Positions 1 to 11,402 of a stretch of DNA of 64,000 nucleotides are shown piece after piece; within the stretch, counting starts at the first letter, position 1, and every line of letters begins with the position of its first letter. The notes beneath the pieces were generated by a model. It worked only from the letters and a program-made list of their open reading frames with translations. It made no database searches and was not told the origin of the DNA. The DNA comes from Gnetum montanum. Lineage: Eukaryota > Streptophyta > Gnetopsida > Gnetales > Gnetaceae. The stretch spans positions 225,947 through 289,946 of the forward strand of contig MNCI01004353.1 of the NCBI GenBank assembly GCA_015680685.1, written 5' to 3'. The translations under genes were made by a program, and so were the position numbers.

Positions 1-338
1 TGCGCACTAGGAAAGCAATAAATAACAATAAAATAAAACCATGTACTGCAAGGTTTATCCAATCAAGTTTGTCTTTATTGTCGTACACAACTTGTGTTCA
101 GGTTACAAAGTTGCTCGAATAAAGAGCCGTTCACTCTAGGACTCCTACTGCGGGCACATGGGAAATTAATCTAACTCTGGAGTGTTCAAACTGCCAGAGC
201 TTCGCTACTTCTAGCTAGGATTCGGAAATGAAGGGAGTGCCGCCTCTTATTTATAGATATGGCGGCGGACCGCGATATCGCGTACGCAATATTGTAGGGG
301 ATGTGATATTGCGGCGGCCGCGATATCGCGTCTCATCA
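1..338 (-). repeat. Athila-type LTR, truncated by the window edge
   Basis: This is the part of an LTR nearest its U3 end, read from the minus strand. It is closely related to 56080-56386 and 62170-62523 and ends, like them, in a run of GATATC palindromes and CATCA. A TATA-like box (minus strand) lies at about 246-254. The related LTRs at 2005-3099 and here differ clearly in U3, so the two may not be a pair from one insertion. The left end lies outside the window, so no target-site duplication can be tested. Confidence 0.75.
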
Positions 339-344
339 GCACCC

Positions 345-1870
345 AACCATGTACTTTTGTACAAAATTTGGATGTAACATTCTTCTCCAATGCTCATGTA
401 GATGTGACAAGATTGGGCATTAGCCTTTTGGATGATCGTACAGGCAAACATCGCATTGATACTTATGTTTTGCGGTTGAGCCCCTATCCTCATTTTCTTC
501 AACCCTTCTTTTCAATTATTGAATGGTGTTCTACCCTATTTCTAGGTTTAGTATCCTTTGTTTGTTTTGGTCATCAAAGTTATCTTGCGTGGATCTCCAC
601 CTAATAATGTCTGCATATTCTCTACATTTTTCATGTACCCACTCCGTCATCTTGTTGATCTTTGCCTCAATTTCATCTAGTGATTTTAGTATTGGAAAGG
701 TAGAAATGGTTTCACCTCCTTGAGGTGAGTTGATTTCTCCTCTTTATGATTATGGACCTTTGTTACTTTAAGAGCTTGATCCTGTTGAGATTTTTCAACA
801 TTCTCCCATTTGGCTATTTCTCCTTCTTCTTTTTCTACCTACTCAATAAGCTCTTGGAATCAATGGGTTCGTAGTTCATATAGTTGACCTAGGGCATACA
901 TCCCTAGGGTCTCCCTTGTTTCATTATAGAGCCCATCCATGATGTGATACATTAGCCTTTACTTGGAGAACCCATAGCTTGGGCATTTGTTTAACAAAGA
1001 GTAATATCTTTCTAAGGCCATGTCCAAGGGTTCATGTTACCCTTGTTTCCACTCTTGGATTTGTCTCCTCAAGGCTGACACTCTTGCATAGGTTTGATAT
1101 CTTTCATTGAAGAGGTTTACCATTGTCGGCCAACGGCGAATTGATTTCAGCTTTAAAGACCTGTACCATACTTTTGCTTAGCCAACAAGTGTCATAGGAA
1201 AGATCTTAAGTCTTTGCCACCCATTATCAATATTGTTTCATGCACAAGCATCGTAGAAGGCTTGTAAATGATGTTGTGGATCTAAATCATAGCCTCCTAA
1301 AAACTTGGGAAAGTTGTTTAAATCAAGCATGGGTAGATGGATTTCCTTACAATGCCTGCAAGATATTTGAATGGCCTCTTGTATATGCATTAGGCTCTTA
1401 GCGGCTAGCAGGGGTTCATTGTCACTAAGTAGGTTGTGAGTTTGTGAGTTGGGATGATGTTGTCTATGTTCATGTTGGCATTCTTGATTTTCCCTATGGG
1501 TTCGATTTTTATTTCTATGCCGACCCCTTGAGGAATAGTCATCCATGTCACAACTCGACGTTGAAAGAGCAAAGAAAGAGAGGGAACTAAAAAACTCATC
1601 ATGACTTTTGTAAGTCTCCCAATCATCCCCTAATGTACTCTTGCTACCCATTGAGAAGGTAGTAGGCATTATGGACCCCCTCATTCTAGGGGATGTCCCA
1701 TCTTCACTAGAGGTGTCTGAGTTGGATGAAAAAATTCCTTGAGTATTGGTGGGGTGTTTATGAACATATGAAACTCTTGCATAAGATTGAGTACTCCAAA
1801 CTTCTTCATTGGTTCTCCAATGAATTACCTCGCTAGATGTTGTGTTATTATTGTGTTGTGAAAGAGACAT
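345..1870 (-). pseudogene. Athila-type gag, decayed and 3'-truncated
   Basis: The first 210 codons (1870 down to 1238) are open. The protein starts MSLSQ, has a Ser/Arg/His-rich linker, then the block that ends DPQHHLQAF and DACA and is shared with every other gypsy gag in the window. Beyond 1238 the reading is broken by many stops but still shows the knuckle CDVCLYDHPKG-C, a CX2CX3HX4C form. The same start and order occur in the gag at 24687-27015. The homology stops at about 350, directly against the LTR at 1-338, so the rest of gag, any pol and the usual 3' noncoding region are missing. No function is expected. Confidence 0.75.
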
Positions 1871-1985
1871 TGTTGTGAATTGTGTGTAACTTAATTGAAT
1901 TTAATTTCTTTGTCTGAAAGGTATATTGTTAATACCCTGTTACAATGATCTTGTATGATATAACTAATCTAGATAACTAACACTG

Positions 1986-2004
1986 TCCCTAGCAACAGCG
2001 CCTA
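1986..2004 (-). other. Primer-binding site, tRNA-Asp type
   Basis: On the minus strand the bases just after the LTR resemble TGGCGCCGTTGCCGGGGA, the PBS that pairs with tRNA-Asp in Athila-like elements, with a few changes. Its place fixes the orientation of the element as minus and the LTR edge at 2005. Confidence 0.7.
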
Positions 2005-3099
2005 TGTTGAGTGGCAAGGTACCCCTATGCTCAACCATACGAATACGAGCATGTACGCGTAATCTGGTTGAACTCCATGGACAGACTAGTTGTGGCACCT
2101 AGACAGTTATACATTGATCACAGTTCGTTGTTTTCCCGCCTGGACTAGTATTTGCTTTGTCACATATGGTTTAGTCTAAAGTGAGGTGTGTGATGTGATT
2201 CTAAACTAGGCTACTCCTAGAGACAATGGAAAACAATCTTGATTAAGCTAATAGGAAACATAAAGTAAAATCTAAGTTAGCCTAAGTGCGATAAGCATCT
2301 GTCCTTAATCATCCGAATGCATCTTGGACCTCATGTACTACTTCTAGAAATTCCAAGCATACATTACTTGAGCACTACTAGATACGCTACTGGTTTACCA
2401 AATAGTTGCAGTTAAATGTTTGTGATTAAGTCATATTCATTCCACGTTAGCGACAGGAAGTGTAAATGACAATAAAGGAAATATTAACTAAATAGACAAC
2501 AATAAATAATCAACAATTAAAGTAAATAAAAGCTAAGTAAATAAGAATGAAAGTGAGAGTAATTAATTGCTAAGTAGACTATGGTCTAATATAGCCTAAC
2601 ACAAGTAACCATTTCCACTTCCCGGACACATCCTAAACTTCGTGCAAACACTACTGGGCTGTCAAATGCTAATCGTGTCTAAGCTACCAAGTGGCACACG
2701 TATGCTTGAAGGGGTTGTGCTTGTGTAATTTAATTGATTTTCTTAATTGATAAAAATGAATTGCTACGCTAATAACACGAATGTAAAGTGCATAAAATAA
2801 AATAAATGCATAAGAAAACAAATCTCAAGTGCTGCAAGGATGAATCAAAGAGCTCATCTTTATTTCCAACACAACGGTGTGCTCATGTACATCAATGCTT
2901 GAATAAAGATCTATTCACACTTAGACCTCCTACTGCAGGCACTTGGAAATATTCTAACTTTTGAATGGACAAACTGCAAGAGTTTCCCTACTTTATTACC
3001 AAAAAATTTCTCCCAATTGTGCACCTGGGCATTGTATTTATAGACCTAGCAATAACCCAAGAATAACTGCTCTAATAATTAGAGTAACCACTCTCATCA
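2005..3099 (-). repeat. Athila-type 5' LTR
   Basis: The segment begins TGTTGAGTGGCAAGG and ends CTCATCA, the same termini as the other Athila-type LTRs here, and is followed on its left by a PBS. At about 1095 bp it is longer than the relatives of 812-882 bp. Part of it (about 2740-3000) matches the reverse complement of the LTRs at 43335 and 52513, which contain the same block before the tract that encodes transcript leader. A TATA-like box (minus) lies near 3038-3045. Its U3 lacks most of the GATATC palindromes seen in relatives. Confidence 0.75.
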
Positions 3100-3660
3100 C
3101 TCAGGGATAAGTTTTTAGTTAATCATGAAGGTATGATGAATGAGAAAATGGATTTTTTTATCATTAGTTGTGATATTGTTTACCCTAGCTACTAAATCAT
3201 TAATGTAACATCTTCATGTCATTAAATGCCCATAAATACAACTCATCCACCATATTTACAGTACCAATCAACCATATAGTAGCAAAACATTGTTAATTTG
3301 ATTTCATAGCTTAGAGAATAGTTAGTAAGTATTTATAGTATGAATTTAAGTTAGTTGTACAAAGTTTTATTTAAGTGAAATATACCTAGACATATTTCAT
3401 GACCAATAATAAGATCAATATTGATTTTTCTCCATTGTAGCACTTTGATTTAGAATAGATTTACTATTTTATGCATTTAATTTTTCTTTTTCTTTAGCAT
3501 AATGATTTACATTCTAATGCATTATAAACATTTGGCAAAATGAACATGATTTGATCTTGAGTGTAAATATGTATTTGCTTGGTAATTCTAGCAATGATAT
3601 TACTTGTTTTATCCATTAACATAACATTTAGTATTTCCAATATTGGGTAAACGAGTCTAG
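3100..3660. other. AT-rich DNA, no gene seen
   Basis: No reading frame of interest, no splice-supported exon and no recognisable element terminus was found in this stretch. Confidence 0.5.
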
Positions 3661-4060
3661 GATGTGACAATGGACTGGGGAATAAACACTCATTATCATT
3701 AGGCTAGATTAGGATTTATTTTTATTTTTAGTAAATACTAAATTAATTAGATTTTTATGTTTTTATTAGTTTAGTCATGGTTATAATAAGATTAATGATC
3801 ATATGTTTCACTTAGGCCAAACCATACAAATATAAGAGTCACTACTACTTTAGGTCATAAGACAATAATTTCTAATCACTTAAAGACACTAAATGCTATT
3901 GCTAGTCCATCCATAGATTATGATATGATCTACCATGAAGCTTCTAGATTGTAGGGAAAAGCATTGGGCATAATCATCTCTCATCAACAGACTTGCAAAA
4001 GACACTTGTAACAAATCCTTGTCCTTATCATGTGCACACATGCACCATTAGCAAGCATAA
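3661..4060. repeat. Dispersed repeat shared with 63262-63675
   Basis: The stretch matches 63262-63675 in order, including blocks around 'ttaggctagattaggattta', 'gattatgatatgatctacca' and 'gcattgggca'. At the other copy it follows a decayed gypsy gag, so it may be an internal part of that old element. Nothing coding was seen. About 750 bp of AT-rich DNA without recognised features follows it (4061-4808). Confidence 0.5.
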
Positions 4061-4808
4061 TAAAATGTTAATAAGTATATCCAAGCATATATACTAAGTA
4101 TACTAAACAAGGTAATAAAGATTCCCACTTGTATTGCTACCATTGAAAGCTAAAACCACTTCTACAAGTTCAAATATTCACAAGAGTTTCCAACTCCTAA
4201 GAAGCATTAAATACAAGATATCCAACCTTTACCCAACTAGAGTATTTATAGTAAAAACTTGTGGAGATCTACAACTGAGATCAAAGAATAAAAAGACACA
4301 CTACTATCCCTTTTCACTTTGCTATTTCTAAAATTTTAAATATAAAATCTTATTTTTATTTTAGTGTGGAAAGCAAGAGACAATTTTATGTACACCACAT
4401 TAGATCTAACAAACTAGATATAGAAGCTCAATATCTCTTAGTTGCTATTTAATTAAGTATCAAAATATTATCAGTAAGCTTTGCTTAAGTTCTCATAATC
4501 TTAGAATTGAAAGTCGAAGATGGATCTAAAACCTTCGAGAAGAGTGTGTTTGTAGGTTATGCATATTAGAAACCCTTAAAGATGAGTTACATGTGTTACT
4601 TTCTTATGTTGTAACTACCAATTTGAGACATTGTTATAATGTTATAGCAAAAATTCAGTATGATTTATTTTTGATGCCCCCATTGGTGCTTGGTCCATTT
4701 GTAGAGTTTATCTTTACTTGTTATCTTTACTATACAAAACTTTTTAGAAAACTTATATAAAATATGACATAGAATTATACCTATTATATTACCCATGCCT
4801 TATTCTAG

Positions 4809-4961
4809 GGATGTTGAAACCTTAAAATAATTGTAATATAGATACACCTCAAGATATATAGTCTAATTAGAACTCTATAACTTAGCATTGCCCACCAAAA
4901 TTAAACCTATGAATTATAGCTTTCAAATCAAGAGGCTTACCACTAGGCTAACACCTCATTG
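4809..4961 (-). repeat. tRNA-derived SINE-like element, copy 1
   Basis: Read on the minus strand this begins GGTGTTAGCCTAGTGGTAAG, which holds a good pol III A box (TAGCCTAGTGG), followed about 40 bp later by a B-box-like stretch (AGGTTTAATTTT). Two more copies with the same body occur at 10391-10500 (+) and 63728-63877 (-). The shared body includes GGGCAATGCT-AGTTATA and a trailing block ending in ATTATTTTA-GGTT. Calling it a SINE rests on the internal promoter boxes and on the three dispersed copies. Confidence 0.6.
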
Positions 4962-4994
4962 TTAGAAGAATAACTATAAGTACATCCCAATATA

Positions 4995-5103
4995 TATAAC
5001 CAACATGGTACTTTAGTTATAACAATGCCTCAACCAAGACTTGAACTAATAGCCTCTTGTCTAACTACTAGTTTAGCTACTTGAACCATATATCATTGGT
5101 GTT
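4995..5103 (-). repeat. Possible second SINE-like tRNA fragment
   Basis: On the minus strand it shows an A-box-like TAGCTAAACTAGTAGTTAGA and about 25 bp later GTTCAAGTCTTG, close to a B box. No second copy was noticed, so this is a weak call. Confidence 0.3.
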
Positions 5104-5122
5104 TTAAAATTAGTTTAGGTAT

Positions 5123-5140
5123 ATCATCATCATCATCATC
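5123..5140. repeat. (ATC)6 microsatellite
   Basis: Six perfect ATC triplets lie between two SINE-like pieces. Confidence 0.9.
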
Positions 5141-5149
5141 TTAGCCTTA

Positions 5150-5345
5150 TTTTAATAAAATAAGTTTAGCTAGGATCATCACGTAGAGGCTCAATGCTCA
5201 TCTTGTTAAGGCAAGGTCTTGAGAGGGTTAGTCGATGAGCGAAATCAAAACCTCTTTCGAGTGGCTACATCTAGGCTTGAACTTATGTTTTATGACCTGA
5301 GAAATACGCACCTTACCATCACTCCAAGCGACAGCCCCTTTGTTT
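5150..5345 (-). repeat. tRNA-derived SINE, a different family
   Basis: On the minus strand the head reads GGGGCTGTCGCTTGGAGTGA, then TGGTAAGGTGC, and about 35 bp later AAGTTCAAGCCTAG, a good B box. The rest (TGTAGCCACTC and downstream) has the look of the body of plant SINEs of the Au kind, but that family name is from memory of its general form and was not checked. Confidence 0.55.
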
Positions 5346-5424
5346 TAGCTATATATTTATAATATGAAACTGAAATGCTTTTTATTATATCTGAAGATCA
5401 TTAGAATCTATGGGATGTAATGTA

Positions 5425-5515
5425 TCATAAGTGGCTCAAGTGATTAGCTCAATTTTCCATTAAGAAGCAAGTTATCAATTTGAGTTACACTTAAGACATA
5501 GTTATATTCTTTTAT
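5425..5515 (+). repeat. tRNA-like SINE fragment, weak
   Basis: GTGGCTCAAGTGATTAGCTC resembles an A box region and CAATTTGAGTTAC, about 35 bp on, a decayed B box. It is the fourth tRNA-like piece within 700 bp. From 5516 to about 6040 the DNA is AT-rich with nothing recognised. Confidence 0.25.
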
Positions 5516-6241
5516 AATTCTTCTAAAATTATAATGTTGACATCCTTGTTTTAAGTTTTAACACCACTTATAAGAATCTTTTCCATTTTCAAAAAATCAA
5601 TTCCTAGGATTATGTCTAAAAAATTTATGTATAATATAGAATGAAAATTTTGGAAAATATTTTTTAACATTATATTATCAAACCCTAGATAGGATTATAA
5701 AAGAAATATAATTTAGTGTTACTTGATTGAGCCTTAAAATTTTTTTGGATAAAATATAATTTAATGTTCTAGGATTATAACGGAAGTTAGCCTCTCTTCA
5801 ACAAAAGGAAAAGCAAAATTATAATATTATTCACATGGAAAAAATTGTGTAATAAAAACATAAAGACCAATGGTGGGAAAAAAGAACCACATTCGTACAA
5901 CAATCCAACACCAATTAGGCAACATATATTCATAAGAGAAACGTGAGCCCAATGATCATAACATTATATTTACCAATACAACATAAATACATTCAACTCA
6001 AAATTGCAAGCACTAGATATTCCTACCACCAAAACAACTGATGTGCCTTGACAGAGAAAGAAAGAGACAAACAAACAAAACAAAATTCTAACGTCTACCC
6101 AAAACTAACACTTTTAGAGTTTGTGGTAGTGTCATTTGTCTTACTGGGCATGTCCCACTTTGGAGACGTTACTGCATTCATTTACAAAAGCCCAAACATG
6201 AGTTCAAATCCAGAAACCGAATATGTTGCCATCTCCTGTCC

Positions 6242-6248
6242 TATAAAT
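6242..6248 (+). promoter_or_regulatory. Candidate TATA box of the RAD23 gene
   Basis: CTATAAATGC lies about 300 bp before the start codon. Transcription from about 6270 would give a leader of roughly 275 nt with a long T-rich tract (6318-6358) and short upstream ATGs near 6267 and 6319. No transcript evidence is available here. Confidence 0.4.
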
Positions 6249-6548
6249 GCGCCTCAATCAAACAAATGAGTCCGTTCGTGTCTACCATTTCGATTTCTGT
6301 TAGCGGTGCTACTGCTGGAATGTTTTTTTTTTCTTTTTTCTGTTTTGTTTTTTTGTCTCGTTGAATTTTTGATGCCCCAGAATTTTTTCTCATTTCTAAC
6401 GATTTTCAGGCTTCTTTACTGCTGCATTTTCCTCCGTTTGGATTTCAGTTTTGAATTTGGCAGTAGGCGGGCAATTATCCAATTCGCATGTGTTTTAACT
6501 GCTCTGAATTCTTGCTGATCCTAATTAAGTTTCCGGATCATTGTCGGC

Positions 6549-9519
6549 ATGAAGGAGCAGCAGTCTGCCAAGATGCAAATTTGCATCAAAAACCTCGCCG
6601 GCAGTACCTTCAAGATTGTCGCACATCCTAATGATACGGTGAGTCCGCCGAACTTCTTGCTGCTTGCTTAAATGTCCTGCAACCTTTGTTTTGTTTGGTC
6701 TTCCATTTTTTTTCTTCCGAGCTTTTAAAGTTTTAAACCCTAGTGTGTATTTATATTTTTGTTTTATTTTCCTGTCTCCATATGTTTTTTTAGCGTATCT
6801 TAGCCTTCAACCGTGAATGTATGCTTTGTGTATCTTACATTTTGTGTCATGTATGTTTTATTTTCTCATGGACCTTGCCAGTGCAGTTCTGTCCAAGTGT
6901 GTTTTGACATGTGTTTCTTTTTATTTTGGTTTTTGTTCTTTGCCGTATTTGTTTTCACTTTTCAATAAGTTGTTCCATTTTGGTATGCTACTATGCGCAG
7001 TGTTCAATTTAGTTAAACGTACAGCGTCCACACTTTTTATACCAAGTTTTTATATATATTTTTAATCCTTGAACCTCCTAAGTAAATGAACTCATCGTCA
7101 TGCATCAAACATGTCTTCTGAACGGCATGTCTTTGAAAGATGTCACCGAAACAGTAGTATGTGTATACAACCTAAACTTATTGTTATTTGAAACTTCATC
7201 TTGAATTTTCAGATCATGGCTCTTAAAAAGCAAATCGAGGACCTTAAAGGAAAAGTGGAATTTCCATGTGGTCTTCTGTTGCTCATTCATCACGGGAAAG
7301 TCTTAAAGGATGACAGTACTGTAGCTGAGAATAACATCACCGAAGATGGGTTTCTTGTTGTTATGAAGGTATAGTGGACATCTTACCTGAAGTTATATTT
7401 CATTGCTAGGTATGATCTATTTTAAAAGTTAGAACCCAACTTATACAATAACTCTAACTTCAAATACTGTTTTCCACAGTTTTTGAAATATTTAATTCGT
7501 GTAATAAATTTCTGAAAATTTTAAAGTCAATTTCTATTGTACTCCAACAGGCCATTGCTTTTCCTCTTTGGCCATTTGTTTTATTTTCTTTGGCAATGCA
7601 ATCAATTTATTTGTTGTAATTTCTTTTATGGGAAAGTTGTGTTTATTGATTTTAAAATGGTTTCTTGTGCATACACATTTCATAAATACAAACGATGAAT
7701 ACGTTGGACTTTTTATGATAGGAGCTATATCTCTCTCTTTTTTCAATTTTTTTCTTTTGCTTGGTAGAGCAAGTCATCTGGTGTATCGGCTGCAGCATCT
7801 AGCTCAACCACGAAGGTAAATTAATTTTTTGGACATGTTGACAGAAATGATGTTTCTATTTTATTGTGAACATCAAATAATTCTTCATAATTATCTTACC
7901 TTGTAGGCAAGCCAAAGCAACGTAGAATTTTCTTCATCTTCAACTACACAAGAAGCTTTGTCATTTTCAAAGCCTACACAGTCAAAACCAGAAGCTAAGC
8001 CACTTGTGTGAGTTTCTACAACTTTTTCTCCAGCTTTCTTGTTAGGCTTGCCGAAATACTCTTATAGCAATCAATTTATTGTTAATGTTTTCCCAGGAAA
8101 AACAGTGAATCATATTCTAAAGCTGCTTCTAATTTAGTAGCTGGTAGTGATAGAGAACAAACAATTCAAGAAATTATTGAGATAGGTGGAGGCACTTGGG
8201 ATAGAGATACCGTTATGCATGCTCTTCGTGCTGCATACAACAATCCTGAAAGAGCAGTGGAATATTTATTTTCTGTATGACTATTTCTTTTAATCTTACT
8301 TTTTTTAAATTTCATAAATTTTAAGAATTTTTAATCAAACCAAGCGAATTCATATGACAGAGTATTCCAGAACTGGCTGAGATCCCTGTTCCTGTGACAA
8401 TCCCTTCCTCAAATAGTCAACAACAGATCCCAAACATTAACAATAATAACAGTCAAGCTAATGGAGTAAATGCTGTGCCACTAGATCTGTTCCCGCAGGT
8501 AACATATGTTTATCTAGAATTTGAAAGACATGTGAAGTCTGACCATGGTTCTGTGTTCTATTTCTAATATTTTGGGGCATGCATTCAGGCTCCTCAGAGT
8601 TCAGTTGATTTAAACTCAAGGGCTGCTTTTGACTTTCTTCGAGATAATGAACAAGTAAGTTATGTTGTGAAGCCAAGTGAATATTCTTATTTAAATGTTT
8701 CTGCTCATCATTATGTGTCTAAAGTTTTTCACTTATTTCAAATTTACTTCCAGTTCCAAGCAATGCGTTCAATGGTCCAAGAAAATCCAAGCATTTTGCA
8801 GGTAAGCGTATTCTGTGATATAGTTTAACTAGGTATCCCCGTCATATTTCATTCCAATATTAACGTGTTTTTTGTCACTCTGACAGCCAATACTTCAGCA
8901 ACTAGAAAAAACTCAGCCTCACTTAAGGAATTTGATTGAAGAAAACTACACTGAATTTCTTAGTTTAATATTTGAGCCTTATCCAGAGTCTAATTTGGAT
9001 GACGAAGAGTAAAACCTCTTTTCTTTTAATTTTTTTTTTTGTTTTTTGGTTAGTCTGATTGGTATATGAATTAATCATTGAAATTGGGAAATCATTTTGC
9101 TTGTATTTCATAGAAGTATGTCTGCTACCAATGTTTTTGTTTATAACTGCTTAATGATTGCAGCAAGTCGAAATTTCTGGTTCAATTATACTTATTTTTA
9201 CATTTTTCCTTGCAGAGATTTGCAAAATCAGTTTGATGAAGAATTGCCTCAGCCAATTCATGTTACACCAGAAGAGCATGCAGCCATTGAACGTGTATGT
9301 GCTATAGAGTGTCTCCCTTGCTTTCTTTCTCTTTTGCCACTTTCAAACGGATATTTCACGTCAGTTGTTTTGTTTGGCTTCTTTTTTATTGTTTTTTTGC
9401 AGCTTGAGGCAATGGGTTTCGATCGAGGACTTGTCATTGAAGCATTTTTTGCATGTGAGAATAATGAAGAATTGGCAGCAAATTACCTTCTGGAGCATTG
9501 TCATGATTTTGACAACTAA
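6549..9519 (+). CDS. RAD23: RAD23-type ubiquitin receptor, 11 exons, 380 aa
   Basis: RAD23 proteins carry ubiquitinated proteins to the 26S proteasome and bind XPC/Rad4 in nucleotide excision repair. Exons: 6549-6638, 7213-7368, 7768-7815, 7907-8007, 8097-8274, 8361-8498, 8589-8654, 8754-8801, 8887-9008, 9216-9294, 9403-9519. All ten introns are GT-AG and the joined frame is open, with phases that fit. Domains in order: ubiquitin-like, about residues 9-83 ([11 protein letters not shown]); Ser/Thr/Gln linker; UBA1, about 143-191 ([21 protein letters not shown]); XPC-binding, about 250-305 ([20 protein letters not shown]); UBA2, about 335-377 ([26 protein letters not shown]). Length fits plant RAD23. 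The first ATG adds eight residues before MQIC, where the family normally starts (ATG at 6573). UBA1 has IGGG where MGGG is usual. The gene looks intact and is probably expressed; most introns are only 85-110 nt. Confidence 0.95.
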
Positions 9520-10390
9520 ACCTTTTTGGTCATAATTTTGGTGCTGAATGTGCAATAGCCGTTCATCCTGTTAAGTTTGAAGATATTTGCAATGGTTTTC
9601 TGATTCTGGCTATCTGTGCAAAGTTCAAAAGTTTTTTGTTTATGCTTGAATTATGTATATTCCCTTTTGGGAAAATGTCCAATGGATGTGTCTTGGAAAT
9701 GCTTATTTACTTTTCCTGAATGATTTGATGCGATCCTATTCGGGGAAAGAAATTTTTTTAAAGTAATGCAATCTTCTTCTTCATCATAGCGCAGAATATG
9801 CTGAGTACTAAAACCTAAGATACATGTTTACTGTATGGTTACGATAATTTTAGTATTGTTTGATGGTACGACGTTGAATTACTTGCCAGGGGCATTGCTG
9901 ACGGTAGTTAAACCATTTTCTTACTCACAATCCATTCATGGTGTGCAGCGGCATTTCTTGTGTGTGATTTCCATGGCGAATGCAAGCACAGAACAGCATG
10001 ATGGAGTGTCTTCTTGTGTGTGATTTCACTGCGAATGAATGCACAGCACAGCTTAGGTTAACCATGTGCGACAACCATGATTTTATTCTGGTTATTCATT
10101 GGTTCGGCTTTGGGTAACTGGATCTTAGATGTCTATCCCTCCTACAAGAATATAGTCGACTTTCAAATCTACATTTCTGTTCAATATAACAGGCTTTCTC
10201 TGTATATCTGAATAAAACACATCAATAGTGGGGACTAATTTCTTTAGAATAATCTTTATTTGATGGCTACCTAATTTTCTGCTTCCTTTAGTGATGTAGA
10301 AATTTTTGTTGGTTTGACAAGTTCACAAAATTTCTAACATGTTTTTATATTGAAGTAAATAATATGTCTAGGTGTTTAATTTTGTTTTTA
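9520..10390 (+). other. RAD23 3' UTR and downstream DNA
   Basis: The T-rich stretch after the stop codon to about 9800 is the likely 3' UTR. No strong AATAAA lies close to the stop; GAATAAAACA at about 10210 is the best match but is distant. No further gene was seen up to the SINE copy at 10391. Confidence 0.4.
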
Positions 10391-10500
10391 TTAGTGGTAA
10401 GATTCAATTTGAGGTCTTGAAATCATGGGTTTGATTTTAGTGGGCAATGCTGAGTTATAATGTTCTACTTAAATTATATATCTTGGAGTGCATCATAATA
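10391..10500 (+). repeat. SINE-like element, copy 2
   Basis: TTAGTGGTAAG, then ATGGGTTTGATTTTAGTGGG and CAATGCTGAGTTATA, match copies at 4809-4961 and 63728-63877 but on the opposite strand. The head before the A box is not well kept. From 10501 to 11402 the DNA is AT-rich and nothing else was recognised. Confidence 0.6.
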
Positions 10501-11402
10501 TGTTCTCATTCAAATTTTGGGTTGTGCTTGGCAATTAAATGATTTATTCTTGCTTTTCGTTGCATGTTGAGCTATGTTGACTTATGTAATGCTTTGATGG
10601 TATAGCATGTCCTAAATATAGGTCATTTATACATAAATATGTAGTGTTCATCATTGGTAAGTGGGCTTTGGATTTTGATTTTTAAGAGAGTTGATCAACA
10701 AATTGTTAATCTTTTTGATTCTATTGAGGATTTGGAATCTATGTGTGTATATTATTTAGTTCTTGTAAATGTTTTTCTTTTGTTGAAATCATTCTTAATC
10801 ATATATTAAAAAAAATGGTATTGCAAGCAAGTAGAAAGATTTACATTTGGCCAATTATACAAGAAAAAAAAGTGTTGAAGTTGAGGATAGGAGCAAAAAT
10901 AATTTGAAATTGAAAATATGAAAAATCAAGTTAATGTCAATGGTAAAAATATTTAAATGATAATAAATAAAATAAAAAAGATTGAAGGTTTTTTTAGTAG
11001 ATGTTTTTTACTTGTATTGCATGATCAGCTTAAATAGATAGGTCATAATGTAAATCTCTCATTATTTTGGTTGAGAGGCCCATTATCAATTGTATTTCTG
11101 TAATTATAAATAGTATATATATATATAATGTGTAGGCATAATCATGTAACATTAAATAATAATATATTTCATCCATAATACAAAGTCAAAAAGCAAGGCT
11201 CCCTTCATTCATAATCCTTTAGGGCTTGATTAAGTATATTTTCTAAATTTTTCATTCTATATTATATAATTTTTTTTCAAAATTAATCTATTTTATAAAA
11301 TGAAAATATTCTCTCAAAGATTATTGATGCGAGGTTAACATTAAGTGACAAATACGAAGTGATGCATAAAATCACAAAGGATTTGTTGGACTATTACAAA
11401 GC

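Noticed and set aside
4809-4961. A functional tRNA gene
   Set aside because: A box is good but the B box is decayed and no cloverleaf with paired acceptor stem can be formed; copies share a non-tRNA body.
6817-7065. 82-codon hydrophobic frame on the + strand
   Set aside because: It lies wholly in the T-rich first intron of the RAD23 gene.
9097-9519. 140-codon frame read as a separate gene
   Set aside because: It is the last two RAD23 exons read through the 108-nt intron.
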